A stretch of DNA of 64,000 nucleotides. Source: Enterococcus_D sp050529585 (GTDB lineage Bacteria; Bacillota; Bacilli; Lactobacillales; Enterococcaceae). Below the pieces are notes generated by a model, which did no database searches, was not told the DNA's origin, and saw only the letters and a list, made by a program, of their open reading frames with translations. Position numbers and translations under genes: made by a program. This document shows, piece by piece, positions 44,614-53,872 of the stretch. Where the stretch lies: assembly GCF_050529585.1 (NCBI RefSeq), contig NZ_CP172882.1:1798001-1862000 (forward strand). Direction: 5' to 3'. Each line of letters starts with the position of its first letter. Positions within the stretch are counted from its first letter, which is position 1.

Positions 44614-46053
44614 TCAGATATTATCGCCATTCGATCGAATCACACCTTGATACCAATGAAATGAGTCTTTTTTTACTCGCTTCAATGTACCTTGTCCGTC
44701 ATTATTTTTATCCACATAGATCATTCCATAACGTTTTTCCATTTCACCAGATCCAAAACTAACAATATCTATGATTCCCCATGGCGTATAACCTATCAGA
44801 TTCACACCATCTTCTAAAACAGCTTTTTTCATTTCTGCTATATGTGCACGGAGGTAGTCAATACGATACTGATCATGAATTTGATTATTTTCGACTGCAT
44901 CGTACGCACCAAAACCATTCTCAACAATAAACAAAGGCAATTGATACCGCTGATCAAGTATGTTTAACATATATCTCAAACCCACAGGATCGATTTGCCA
45001 ACCCCAATCACTTGCTTTAACATGAGGATTGCTCAACCATTTCGCATGTGGAAAATCTTCGATTGGTCCACCTTCCTCATCAAGAGTCGTAACAGCACCG
45101 GACATATAGTAACTAAAACCGATATAATCAACCGTACCCTCTTTTAGGACTTTTTTCTCTTCTTGCGAAATATCGATGTGATAGCCCTTTTGACTCCATT
45201 CCTTTACTATATAATTGGGAATTTCTCCTCTTACATGAACATCACTATAGAAGAAACGTCTATTCATCACTTTTAAAGCAGCCATCTGGTCTTCTGGCAT
45301 ACTTGAGAATGGATACACTGGAACATAGGCCATCATACAGCCAATTTGGAATTCTGGGTTGATTTCATGCCCTAATTCGACCACTTTTGCACTTGCAATC
45401 AATTCATTGATTGCTGCCTGATAAATTATTTCTTCCTTTTTGGCTTGGGATTCATGTCGGTCAAATAAAATAGCAGAGTTGGTCCATGTATGCAAATCGT
45501 GTTGCCCATCAGCCTGATTATTGATTTCGTTAAATGTCATCCAATACTTGATTTTGTTTTTGTACCTAGTCATGACGGTTTGTGCATAACGAACAAAAAA
45601 GTCAATTAATTCTTTACTTTTAAATCCACCATATGCTTTATATAAATGAAAAGGAATTTCAAAATGTGAGAGGGTGATAACAGGCTCAATCCCATTTGCA
45701 AGTAATTCATCAAATAAGTCATCGTAGAATTGTAATCCTTTTTCATTTGGTTCTTTGTCATCACCATTGGGAAAGATTCTTGTCCAGTTGATTGATGTAC
45801 GCAGCACTTTCAGACCCAATTCTTTAAATAACTGAATATCTTCCTTATAAAGATGATAAAAATCAATGGCTTCATGATTTGGGTAATACTTATCATCTAA
45901 AACACCATCTGTAATTTCCCGGGCAATCCCGTTTCCTCCCGCAGTCATTACATCAGCGATACTGACTCCTTTGCCGTCAGCATTCCAACCACCTTCAACT
46001 TGATGTGCAGCTACTGCTCCACCCCATAAAAAATCTTCTGGAAATCGATTCAT
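44614..46053 (-). CDS. GH1 6-phospho-beta-glucosidase
   Basis: A 479-residue GH1 enzyme hydrolysing phosphorylated beta-glucosides in the cytoplasm. FLWGGAVAAHQVEGGW at the N-terminus, acid/base in MTFNEINNQ near 174, nucleophile in FIVENGFGAYD near 376. The C-terminal SGEMEKRYGMIYVD block holds the Ser/Lys/Tyr set that binds the 6-phosphate. No cognate PTS is adjacent; its regulator is the RpiR gene upstream. A TATACT -10-like element lies about 50 bp before the ATG, without a good -35. Confidence 0.92.
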   Translation of the reverse strand: MNRFPEDFLWGGAVAAHQVEGGWNADGKGVSIADVMTAGGNGIAREITDGVLDDKYYPNHEAIDFYHLYKEDIQLFKELGLKVLRTSINWTRIFPNGDDKEPNEKGLQFYDDLFDELLANGIEPVITLSHFEIPFHLYKAYGGFKSKELIDFFVRYAQTVMTRYKNKIKYWMTFNEINNQADGQHDLHTWTNSAILFDRHESQAKKEEIIYQAAINELIASAKVVELGHEINPEFQIGCMMAYVPVYPFSSMPEDQMAALKVMNRRFFYSDVHVRGEIPNYIVKEWSQKGYHIDISQEEKKVLKEGTVDYIGFSYYMSGAVTTLDEEGGPIEDFPHAKWLSNPHVKASDWGWQIDPVGLRYMLNILDQRYQLPLFIVENGFGAYDAVENNQIHDQYRIDYLRAHIAEMKKAVLEDGVNLIGYTPWGIIDIVSFGSGEMEKRYGMIYVDKNNDGQGTLKRVKKDSFHWYQGVIRSNGDNI

Positions 46054-46128
46054 GATCTTTCATCCTATCTGTATTTTTTCTTGAGTATACAAAAAGTTTG
46101 CCTTGCACAGTGTCTTTTTTGAAAAAGT

Positions 46129-46184
46129 GGTACACGACAGGCAAAATAGAAAAAAAAAGCACCTTGGTACACCTAGTACCAAGG
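46129..46184 (-). terminator. RpiR terminator carrying GGTAC boxes
   Basis: On the minus strand CCTTGGTAC-TAGGT-GTACCAAGG, then TGC and a long T run (46152-46159), follows the RpiR stop. The hairpin arms contain two GGTAC boxes and a third lies at 46129-46133, so the terminator may double as a binding site upstream of GH1. Confidence 0.8.
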
Positions 46185-46196
46185 GCAATAATGAAG

Positions 46197-46937
46197 TTAG
46201 GATTTATCTAATGTTATGAGTTGACGAACTGCCTCGGATAAAGCTTCAATCAAGAAAACACACGGGATTTGACTGGTCAAGTCCTCATGCTTATTGATTC
46301 TTTTCACATCCACAGAATAATCTAGTACAAAATCACTCATTCTCCCTAATGTACTAGCAGCATCACTTGTCACAACAACAGTTGTAAAATCTGGATTGTT
46401 TCTAAATCCATTGAACAATTCAATGATTTCGGATGTTCCTCCTGTAATAGATAATGCAAAAACCATATTATCAGATGTATTTTTGAGTTTGGCAAAAATA
46501 GGATAGGTATGATCCACCAAAGCAAAACTATTACATCCCAAAGTTGAAAATCTACGCGCAGCATATTCGCAAATCGCTGCTGAGGCACCTATTCCATAAA
46601 ATATGATATTTTCGCAATCAATCATTTTCTCAGCAACGCGTCTTAATTTACTTTCAATATCACTTGGAAAATGATCGGCACTCAACAAGCTACTACCACT
46701 GAGTATATCTGAGTTTTCCAGTTGAGGTATCTTGGCATGTGAGCGAAACGCAGTAAAGCTATCAAAACCCAGCTTCCTAATAAAGCGCATGACAGAAGAC
46801 GCAGAAGTATGTGATTCTTTGGCAATTTCTCTCACCCGCATATAAGGAATCTTATCACTTTGACTTGACATATAATGATAGATTGCACGATCCGTTTCAG
46901 ACAAGTCATTAAAATCTATTTTTCCAAAAAAAGACAT
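46197..46937 (-). CDS. RpiR-family regulator next to GH1
   Basis: A 246-residue RpiR/SIS regulator. Helix-turn-helix MRVREIAKESHTSASSVMRF near 33-52; SIS domain with IIFYGIGASAAICEYAARRF near 112 and FALSITGGTSEIIELF near 158. ATG 46937 is preceded by AGGAGAG; the upstream 18 codons have no site. It probably controls the GH1 gene downstream in response to a sugar phosphate. GGTAC boxes around its 3' end and beyond GH1 are candidate targets. Confidence 0.87.
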   Translation of the reverse strand: MSFFGKIDFNDLSETDRAIYHYMSSQSDKIPYMRVREIAKESHTSASSVMRFIRKLGFDSFTAFRSHAKIPQLENSDILSGSSLLSADHFPSDIESKLRRVAEKMIDCENIIFYGIGASAAICEYAARRFSTLGCNSFALVDHTYPIFAKLKNTSDNMVFALSITGGTSEIIELFNGFRNNPDFTTVVVTSDAASTLGRMSDFVLDYSVDVKRINKHEDLTSQIPCVFLIEALSEAVRQLITLDKS

Positions 46938-47079
46938 GTTGATCTCTCCTAAGTTATCATCTGATTTCACTGTACCACATCTCTCATCCATTGGTCACCT
47001 TCCATCTAAAATAAACCTACATTTTTGAGAAACAACAAACAATCAACAAACATATCCCTTACAGCCTCAATACAAACCC

Positions 47080-48831
47080 TCAGCCTCTATATTCCGCCAA
47101 CAATGCCAAAAATGCATCCCCATACTTATCCAGTTTATTTTGACCGACACCTTTGATCTGTAAAAACTCGATGGGTGATTTCGGTTGTACTTCTGCTAAT
47201 TCTCGCAATGTTTTATCAGAAAATACCACATAGGGCGGCAGGTTTTGTTCTTGGGCCAACGTTAAACGCAAGGCTCTTAATTGATCAAACAACGCATCGT
47301 CGACAACCAATTGCTTGACTTTGGCTTGTTTGCGGTAGACTTGGGCTTTGCCAAGTAAAACTTCTACACCAGCATTTGTGACACTCAGTAAGGGGTATTG
47401 TCCTTCTGATGGCAGTAAGTACCCTGAAGCTGTCAGATAATCGATCAACTGATTGACGTCTTTTTGCGACCAATCTTTGAGCAACCCGTATGTCGGCAGT
47501 TTTTCAAATCCCCATTGCTTGACTTTTTGGTCTGCTGAGCCGGTCAACACTTTACCTATCAATGATTTGCCAAATCGTTCCCCCATGCGTTTGACGCATG
47601 ATAACACTTTTTGTGTATCAACTGTAATGTCTACTTGTTCGCGCTCATCTAGACAATTGCTGCAACGGTGGCAATCAGGTCCGTCTTCGCCAAAATAACG
47701 CAAAATATAGCGTTGCAGACACATCTGTGTATGGCCATATTGACTCATTTCTCTTAACTTCAAATATTCATTTTGACGATAATGAAGATCTGATTCCGAT
47801 TGATCGATAAAGAACTGTTGGATCTGCATATCTTGTGGTGCATAAAGCAAGATTGCATCACTCGGTTCACCATCACGTCCTGCGCGTCCTGCTTCTTGGT
47901 AATAAGACTCAATATTCCCTGGCATTTGGGCATGGATCACAAAACGGACATTGCTCTTATTGATGCCCATCCCAAAAGCATTTGTTGCTACCATCACTTG
48001 GATACGGTCATAGAGAAATTCTTCCTGGAAAAATGACCGTTCTTCTTCTGACAAACCACCGTGATAATAACCGACAGCTATTTTTTCATGCTTCAGCAAA
48101 TGATAGATCCGTTCAACTTCCTTGCGGGTACTGGCATAAATTATTCCAGATTGCCCTTGATTCATTTTAAGATATGTACTGATATAAGTATCTTTTTGGT
48201 CTTTGACCACTTGGAATGCCAAATTTTCTCTGGCAAATCCTGTTTTGACTTGATTTTGCGCTGGAATAGATAACAAATTTTCGATATCTTCGGCTACTTT
48301 AGGTGTAGCAGTTGCTGTCAAGGCAACGATCGTGGGTTTGTTTTCTAATTGACGAATGGTTTCAGCCAAACGCAAATAACTTGGCCGAAAGTCATGTCCC
48401 CACTGGGAGATACAGTGGGCTTCATCGACAGCAATCAACGCAATCGGTACTTGCTTTAATGAAAACCGGAATGGTTCTGAATCTAATCTTTCTGGCGACA
48501 CATATAAAAGTTTCAATTGTCGATTCCTGGCTTGCTGTATCCGTTGGTTGATCTCACTGTTTGATAAAGTCGAATTGATATATGCCGCGGGGATTCCCAT
48601 ATCCTTCAGGCTATCTACTTGATCCTTCATCAAAGAAATCAATGGCGAGATCACTAGGGTCACCCCATCTAACAACAGTGCAGGCAACTGATAACAAATC
48701 GATTTCCCGCCACCTGTCGGCATGATTCCTAAAACGTTTTGTTGTGTTAAAATAGATTGGATAATGGTTTCTTGCCCCTCACGAAAGTGGCTGTAACCAA
48801 AATGTTCTTTTAATACTGAATGAATGTTCAT
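47080..48831 (-). CDS. recQ: ATP-dependent DNA helicase RecQ
   Basis: A 583-residue 3'-5' helicase for recombination and fork repair. Walker A MPTGGGKSICYQ near 38, DEAH box VDEAHCISQWGHDF near 135, QEAGRAGRDGEP near 310 (motif VI), zinc-binding CxRCSNC region with four cysteines near 365-390, a winged-helix segment, and a C-terminal HRDC domain (FLQIKGVGQNKLDKYG). Minus-strand TATAAT at 48855-48860 is the likely -10. It stands alone. Confidence 0.95.
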   Translation of the reverse strand: MNIHSVLKEHFGYSHFREGQETIIQSILTQQNVLGIMPTGGGKSICYQLPALLLDGVTLVISPLISLMKDQVDSLKDMGIPAAYINSTLSNSEINQRIQQARNRQLKLLYVSPERLDSEPFRFSLKQVPIALIAVDEAHCISQWGHDFRPSYLRLAETIRQLENKPTIVALTATATPKVAEDIENLLSIPAQNQVKTGFARENLAFQVVKDQKDTYISTYLKMNQGQSGIIYASTRKEVERIYHLLKHEKIAVGYYHGGLSEEERSFFQEEFLYDRIQVMVATNAFGMGINKSNVRFVIHAQMPGNIESYYQEAGRAGRDGEPSDAILLYAPQDMQIQQFFIDQSESDLHYRQNEYLKLREMSQYGHTQMCLQRYILRYFGEDGPDCHRCSNCLDEREQVDITVDTQKVLSCVKRMGERFGKSLIGKVLTGSADQKVKQWGFEKLPTYGLLKDWSQKDVNQLIDYLTASGYLLPSEGQYPLLSVTNAGVEVLLGKAQVYRKQAKVKQLVVDDALFDQLRALRLTLAQEQNLPPYVVFSDKTLRELAEVQPKSPIEFLQIKGVGQNKLDKYGDAFLALLAEYRG

Positions 48832-48954
48832 AAGACCCTCTTTTCCACTGTTTTATTATACGCAATTAATTACGCAAAGAAAATGGCTATGAGAAGAAGT
48901 TCATCTTTGAGGCAAAAAACGCCCACGGCTATTTTGACATAGGAGTGAATAAAC

Positions 48955-50070
48955 ATGAAAAAAATCACGATCATCGGCGGTGGTATTATCGGGATGACTC
49001 TTGCTGTATATCTCGATCACACCCAATATGAAGTGACTGTGATCGATCAATTGACGGGCCAAGCAACCAGTGCTAGCGCAGGAATCATTTCCCCTTGGCT
49101 GTCAAAAAGACGCAACAAAAAATGGTATCAGCTAGCCCAAGATGGTGCAGCTTTTTTTGAGAAATTGGTCAAAGATTTTGCGCTGGATCAGACAATTTAT
49201 GCCCCTTCCGGTACCTTGATTTTGCGACCGGAAGAAGAACTGCTGACATTGGCTGAATTAGCATCCACTCGCAAAGAAACTGCACCAGAAATCGGTGATA
49301 TCAAACTGCTGAACGGTATGCAAACCAAACAAGCATTGCCTTTATTGCGCGCACGCCCATCTTTATCTATTAGTGGTGGCGGTCGTTTGGATGGTCGTGC
49401 CTATCTTCTTCGTTTGAGAGCACTTGCTGAACAAAAAAATGTCAGATTTATAGCAGGTGTGGCAAGGATCCAAAAACATACAGATTCTTGGCAGGTGCGT
49501 GTGAATCAACACAACCTTCTTTCAGATATCCTATGTATCACTGCTGGTCCTGGTATTGCGGGACTTTTGGCCCCTTTGGGTTATCACGTAGATGTCCGTC
49601 CGCAAAAGGGGCAACTATTGTCCTTTTCGACCCCATTCAAAACCGATGATTGGCCAGTGGCCATGCTGGCTGGTGAAGGAGACTTGATTCCATTTGCCAA
49701 TGGCAACATTTTACTGGGGGCAACCCACGAAAATGATGCCCAATGGGACTTAACACCTACGGCAGCGGCAAAAGAACAATTAACTGCCGGTATCCGTGAT
49801 TTTCTAGATGATCCGAGCGCACTATTCACAACGCCCCTTTCTTTTCGTGTGGGTACACGGGCCTACACACCAGATTTTGCGCCTTTTTTTGGGGATGTTT
49901 CTGGCCAAGGCACGTTGTATGCCGCCAGCGGATTGGGCTCCTCTGGTTTAACGACTGGCCCTTATATCGGCTACTTGCTCGCCTGTTCGTTCAACCATGC
50001 AGCCCACGAGAAGGATGATTTTTCGCAATACAGTAAACCCGTGAATGAGTATGTACATTTGATCCCTTAG
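48955..50070 (+). CDS. FAD-dependent amino-acid-oxidase-like protein (DadA family)
   Basis: A 371-residue DAO-family flavoprotein. Dinucleotide motif ITIIGGGIIGMTLAVYLD at 4-21, SAGIISPWLSKRR near 42, and the C-terminal FAD block YAASGLGSSGLTTGPYIGYLL near 322. The family covers D-amino-acid dehydrogenases, glycine and sarcosine oxidases; the substrate cannot be told. The start has a GGAGTG site. Isolated gene. Confidence 0.85.
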   Translation: MKKITIIGGGIIGMTLAVYLDHTQYEVTVIDQLTGQATSASAGIISPWLSKRRNKKWYQLAQDGAAFFEKLVKDFALDQTIYAPSGTLILRPEEELLTLAELASTRKETAPEIGDIKLLNGMQTKQALPLLRARPSLSISGGGRLDGRAYLLRLRALAEQKNVRFIAGVARIQKHTDSWQVRVNQHNLLSDILCITAGPGIAGLLAPLGYHVDVRPQKGQLLSFSTPFKTDDWPVAMLAGEGDLIPFANGNILLGATHENDAQWDLTPTAAAKEQLTAGIRDFLDDPSALFTTPLSFRVGTRAYTPDFAPFFGDVSGQGTLYAASGLGSSGLTTGPYIGYLLACSFNHAAHEKDDFSQYSKPVNEYVHLIP

Positions 50071-50102
50071 CGAATCAGTTGTTGTTGTAAAAGTGAATCG
50101 CA

Positions 50103-50149
50103 GGTAAAAAAAAGAAACTGGCATACGTATTTTGTACGCCAGTTTCTTT
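50103..50149 (-). terminator. Terminator of the PRiA4-ORF3 protein gene
   Basis: A 12-bp stem (50111-50122 with 50138-50149) is followed on the minus strand by eight T. It lies between convergent genes. Confidence 0.9.
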
Positions 50150-51155
50150 AGAAAAATTCCCCTGTATCCCAATAATCAGCGAGTTGTTCATTTAATACGT
50201 CCATATCCAATGGCTCACGTAAATCATCGAGCACATTTTCTACTGGCGCGTCACCAACTGCTTTGATACAAACAGGATAATAAGGAACTGTGATTTCTTC
50301 TTTAGTCAATATTTTCTCTATTTTGATTTTATGGGTCCAATCAGCGCCCATATCATAAATATAAGTCAATGATTTGCATTCTTGAAAATCTTGATCGATC
50401 GTTGCGTTTTCGGTAGTAGAAGAAATACCTACACCAAAAGATTTTTGTCCAGCAAAAAAGAGGTATAAATGATTGTTCATCCACTCAAAAGCAATCTGAA
50501 TCAATAGATGCAACTGCTCATAGCTGATACCTGCAGGAATCACTAGTCGACGCCAGATTGGCGGACGATAGCCTTCTAAATCAATCCGAATCTGATAGGC
50601 CTTTGGTTGATCATCTACTTCATCAAAAACTGTTTTTTCTTTGGGAAAAGGGACAATCTTTTGTGAAACAGCCGCAATACGCGGATCATCCACGGGTAAC
50701 AGGTCATATTCTTCTGGCTCAGTATCTCTTAACATCGCCATCATCGCCGCCTGCTTTTCAGATGACCAAAATTGCGGTTTAGACATACGAGCAAAGAAAG
50801 TGGGTTGTTTTTCTGCAAAAATAAAAACTATTTCTAAATATTGACCTTTTGTCATATGCTTCTCTTTGTATAAGCAATAATAAAAGTCTTCGATTGCAGT
50901 TTTGGCAAAGGGTAAATAACGTAAACTATAAGGCACTTCTTGTGGAAGCAACTCAGTATAAATCTCAGTTACAAATGTTTTGTCTTTTAACTTACTGAGT
51001 CCGCCAGCACTTTCGGCACAAAAAATGAGATAAAAGACTGGGTCTAAATAATGTTCCAGATCATCATCGCTGACAATATTGGGTCCGCCATAAAGATCTA
51101 CATGGTCCATCATCCGATCAATGACTTTAGCTAATTTTTTCAATGACTTTTCCAA
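50148..51155 (-). CDS. PRiA4-ORF3-domain protein, unknown function
   Basis: About 335 residues. The C-terminal half from YQIRIDLEGYRPPIWRRLVI is the plasmid pRiA4b ORF-3 domain (YDMGADWTHKI, PVCIKAVGDAPVE blocks); the helical N-terminal half is of unknown type. I chose TTG 51155 because AGGAAGGAG lies ten bases upstream; the ATG at 51287 would overlap adcA by 67 bp without a site. A TTGACA at 51207-51212 gives a possible own promoter. The role of the domain is not established. Confidence 0.7.
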   Translation of the reverse strand: MEKSLKKLAKVIDRMMDHVDLYGGPNIVSDDDLEHYLDPVFYLIFCAESAGGLSKLKDKTFVTEIYTELLPQEVPYSLRYLPFAKTAIEDFYYCLYKEKHMTKGQYLEIVFIFAEKQPTFFARMSKPQFWSSEKQAAMMAMLRDTEPEEYDLLPVDDPRIAAVSQKIVPFPKEKTVFDEVDDQPKAYQIRIDLEGYRPPIWRRLVIPAGISYEQLHLLIQIAFEWMNNHLYLFFAGQKSFGVGISSTTENATIDQDFQECKSLTYIYDMGADWTHKIKIEKILTKEEITVPYYPVCIKAVGDAPVENVLDDLREPLDMDVLNEQLADYWDTGEFF

Positions 51156-51220
51156 AATATAACCGCTCCTTCCTATCAGCTTTACTTTGACGAAAAGAGC
51201 GGTACTTGTCAATCTTTTTT

Positions 51221-52771
51221 TTAATGCGCCAGCATTTCCTGAGCAATTTCTAATCCACTCATATTCGTTGGATAATAAGTAGGCCAATGGTCCATTTCTT
51301 CTAGTAACGCTTCTTGGCTGTCGTTACCGAAGTAAATATGGAAATGATGGGCTTCTTCAGGTGTGATAGCATGATCACTGAATTGGATATATTTAAATGC
51401 AGCATCTTCATCATCTGTTTGGAATAAATAACGTACACCCCGATTTCCAGCTTCATACGTCAATATTTTTTTGCCAGCGTACGTATACGTTGCTTCTTTT
51501 TCAGTACCATCATCAAAAATGAAGGTCATAGTTTGATCTGTAATCACGATGTTTGCGACATCTGTTTGATAGCCAGTTGTATAGTAAGCTTTATACTCTT
51601 CAGCAGACATCTTTTGTGATTGCTTGGCTTTGTAATCGAAGACTTGATCCAATGTACCATCTTCCAGGTAAGGATACACTGATTGCCAATCACCAGCCCA
51701 ATCTGATAACGGACGATCTTCTACTGCACTATCTTCAAAATAACCATTGTAAACCGTTTTTTCTTTTTCGGTTTCAGCTATTTCTTTGTCATTCGCTACA
51801 TCCGTCGTTTTTTTCAATGCATCACGGTTTTGTTCCATAATAGAAATATAGTTTTCACCATTGTCCATTTGCTCTTGTGTCAGTCCTTCTAATGGATTCA
51901 AGACAGCTAGCTCCACACCTGCTTCTGAAGCCAACGTCCGGGCAATACTATCTTTGGCATTTTCTTCGAAATAAATCGTTTCGATCCCAGTTTCAGTAAC
52001 AAATTCTTTCAATTCAGCAATACGAGAGGCAGAAGGTTCTTCGCTTGGAGAAAGGCCAGCAATCGGCACTTGTGTCAATCCATATTCTAATGCCAAATAC
52101 CCAAATGCAGCATGTTGTGTCACAAAATGACTTTGGGCCGGGTCGCTAAAAGCTGCTTGATATGATTCATGGAGCGCTTGCAAATCCTCTAAATAAGCTG
52201 CTGCATTTTCGTCAAAGGCCGCGGCTTTTTCCGGATAGGCTTCGCTCAACTGATCACGGATCGCTTCTACTTGTTTGATAGCTAAACTTGGTGCTAACCA
52301 TACATGCGGGTCTAATTCATGAGAATGACCTTCCTCGCCATGGTCATGATCGTGGTCGTGATCATGGTCATCATCGCCGGGCAATAAAATCATGCCTTCT
52401 GTCGCTTTCACGACAGTCACATCCCCATCACTTAATGTATTTTCGATAGATGGCACCCACATTTCCATGTTTTCGTTGTTATACACAAAGACGTCAGCAT
52501 CTTGGATCATTGCCATATCCTTAGCGGAAGGTTCATAATCATGGGAATCTGTGCCAGCTGGCATCAATAATGTTACTTCTCCCTCGTCGCCAACAACGTG
52601 CTGGGTAAAGTCATACATTGGATAGAATGTAGCAATTACTTCGATTGGATCACTTGTCGTTTCAGTACTTGCTGTTTCCGATTGATTCGTGCTATCAGTA
52701 CCTCCTTGACCACAAGCAGCCAATCCAAGTACCGCTGCAGTTAATAACGTTATTTTAAAAAAGTTCTTCAT
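51221..52771 (-). CDS. adcA: Zinc-binding lipoprotein AdcA with ZinT domain
   Basis: A 516-residue zinc uptake lipoprotein. Signal peptide with lipobox GLAAC, a ZnuA-type cluster A-I domain (VIATFYPMYDFTQHVVG onward) with a histidine/aspartate-rich loop (HDHDHDHDHGEEGHSHE) near 125-140, and a C-terminal ZinT/YodA domain from about residue 320 (YNGYFEDSAVEDRPLSDW) ending in HFHIYFG, a zinc-site histidine block. ATG 52771 has AAGGAG upstream; GTG 52783 lies within that site. The permease and ATPase genes are not adjacent. Confidence 0.95.
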   Translation of the reverse strand: MKNFFKITLLTAAVLGLAACGQGGTDSTNQSETASTETTSDPIEVIATFYPMYDFTQHVVGDEGEVTLLMPAGTDSHDYEPSAKDMAMIQDADVFVYNNENMEMWVPSIENTLSDGDVTVVKATEGMILLPGDDDHDHDHDHDHGEEGHSHELDPHVWLAPSLAIKQVEAIRDQLSEAYPEKAAAFDENAAAYLEDLQALHESYQAAFSDPAQSHFVTQHAAFGYLALEYGLTQVPIAGLSPSEEPSASRIAELKEFVTETGIETIYFEENAKDSIARTLASEAGVELAVLNPLEGLTQEQMDNGENYISIMEQNRDALKKTTDVANDKEIAETEKEKTVYNGYFEDSAVEDRPLSDWAGDWQSVYPYLEDGTLDQVFDYKAKQSQKMSAEEYKAYYTTGYQTDVANIVITDQTMTFIFDDGTEKEATYTYAGKKILTYEAGNRGVRYLFQTDDEDAAFKYIQFSDHAITPEEAHHFHIYFGNDSQEALLEEMDHWPTYYPTNMSGLEIAQEMLAH

Positions 52772-52835
52772 TTTTTTAAACACTCCTTCTTTCTCTTTCC
52801 TTCTTTCTTATTGACCCTATAAAAATGATTAAATC

Positions 52836-52888
52836 AATTACGATTTACAAAAACAAAACGTAAAGATTACGTTTTACTTCCGATTTAC
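52836..52888. promoter_or_regulatory. Zur-like palindrome before adcA
   Basis: AAAACGTAA-AGA-TTACGTTTT (52855-52875) is a perfect inverted repeat close to the Bacillus Zur box. Related blocks ACGATTTAC (52840), ACGTTTTAC (52869) and CCGATTTAC (52880) surround it. It lies about 85 bp upstream of the adcA start, at the probable promoter, and implies zinc repression. Confidence 0.7.
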
Positions 52889-53020
52889 TACTTTACACAA
52901 CTCTTTGAAGGCTGTCAATCAAATTTTTTATGTTTTTTTATATGAATTTTTCTTCATGTGTACAATCATCCTGTATTCAGAATGTTTCCGCTGTCTTTTT
53001 CGTTTTTTGAAAGTCAATAG

Positions 53021-53049
53021 TTGTTCTTTCGAAATCGGTGTGCTACACT
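53021..53049 (+). promoter_or_regulatory. Promoter of the ykoFEDC leader
   Basis: TTGTTC (53021-53026) and TACACT (53044-53049) are spaced 17 bp; transcription would start about 18 bp before the TPP aptamer. Confidence 0.6.
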
Positions 53050-53073
53050 GTGGTCATTCAATTGAACATTTAT

Positions 53074-53156
53074 CCACTAGGGGCGCTTTTTGCTGAGATA
53101 GACTTTGGTCTGGTCCCTTTGAACCTGATTTGGTTAGTACCAACGTAGGGAAGTGG
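53074..53156 (+). ncRNA. TPP riboswitch
   Basis: A THI element: P1 pairs CCACT with AGTGG, followed by AGGGGCGC, the CTGAGA core (53093-53098), CCCTTTGAACCTGAT, TGGTTAGTACCA and CGTAGGGAAGTGG. It controls the ykoFEDC thiamine-precursor transporter downstream. Confidence 0.95.
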
Positions 53157-53172
53157 TGACGCATCACTTTTT

Positions 53173-53228
53173 GCGTTCCCATTTTTTCTGTCTGCATGTG
53201 GATAGATCAGAGGGGGAACGCTTTTTTT
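53173..53228 (+). terminator. Riboswitch expression-platform terminator
   Basis: GCGTTCCC (53173-53180) pairs with GGGAACGC (53214-53221), followed by seven T. AGTGGTG at the aptamer end can alternatively pair with CATCACT (53162-53168), a possible switching helix. Thiamine pyrophosphate should favour termination. Confidence 0.85.
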
Positions 53229-53263
53229 GCGGGCAGAAACAGTAACGAAAGGAGAATGAAAAA

Positions 53264-53872
53264 ATGGAAGCATGTCAACCAGGAATGATCGATATCACAG
53301 GATGTCGGGTTAGTTTATATCCAATGAAAGATCAATTTGCCACCCCAATTTTAACAAGTATCAATGAAACGGATACCAGTGCTGTCTGGCAACAAACGGA
53401 CCTTTTCAGCACCTTATATAGAGGAGAGCCAGCGAGTGTCATCGATGCAGCATCAGCGCTATTTATCAATGCTTATGATGAACAGACACATCTTGTTGGC
53501 GAATACACATTTTCTAAAGGATGTCCGGGGGATCTCGCTGGTGATAGTTTCTTAAATGGCCAGCAAGCAAAACCAAATGCAGCCAACAATCAAGAAAAAG
53601 GAGATTTTCTTGTGGACTGCAAATATTCTTTTTATGCATTTGGTGAAAAAAACTATATGGAAGAAATCGCAGCAATCGTAGGAATGGCCGCAGACCATGG
53701 TCTAAACCCGCGTTCCGCTCATTACGTGACGATTTTGACCGGCACAGCCAGCCAATTGTTCAATTATTTTGAAGCGGCACTGGCATACGCCCACGAAAAC
53801 CTATCTCATTACGTTTTAGAAGCAACGATTTCAGTCAACAGTCCTTCAAAGGAGGTGCAGGATCATGTTTAG
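53264..53872 (+). CDS. ykoF: Thiamine/HMP-binding protein YkoF
   Basis: A 202-residue YkoF-type protein made of two ACT-like repeats that bind thiamine or its pyrimidine (HMP) moiety. The first repeat starts ITGCRVSLYPMKDQFATPIL and the second CKYSFYAFGEKNYMEEI. It is cytoplasmic and first in the riboswitch operon, with an AAAGGAG site upstream. Its stop overlaps the ykoE start by 8 bp. Confidence 0.9.
   Translation: MEACQPGMIDITGCRVSLYPMKDQFATPILTSINETDTSAVWQQTDLFSTLYRGEPASVIDAASALFINAYDEQTHLVGEYTFSKGCPGDLAGDSFLNGQQAKPNAANNQEKGDFLVDCKYSFYAFGEKNYMEEIAAIVGMAADHGLNPRSAHYVTILTGTASQLFNYFEAALAYAHENLSHYVLEATISVNSPSKEVQDHV

Noticed and set aside
51156..51287. Long start of the PRiA4-ORF3 protein overlapping adcA
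   Set aside because: No ribosome site; the extra residues are the antisense-free reading of the adcA end and spacer, while AGGAAGGAG fits TTG 51155.
52318..52385. Alternating CAT/GTC repeat in adcA
   Set aside because: It encodes the His-Asp rich zinc loop that is standard for AdcA/ZnuA proteins.
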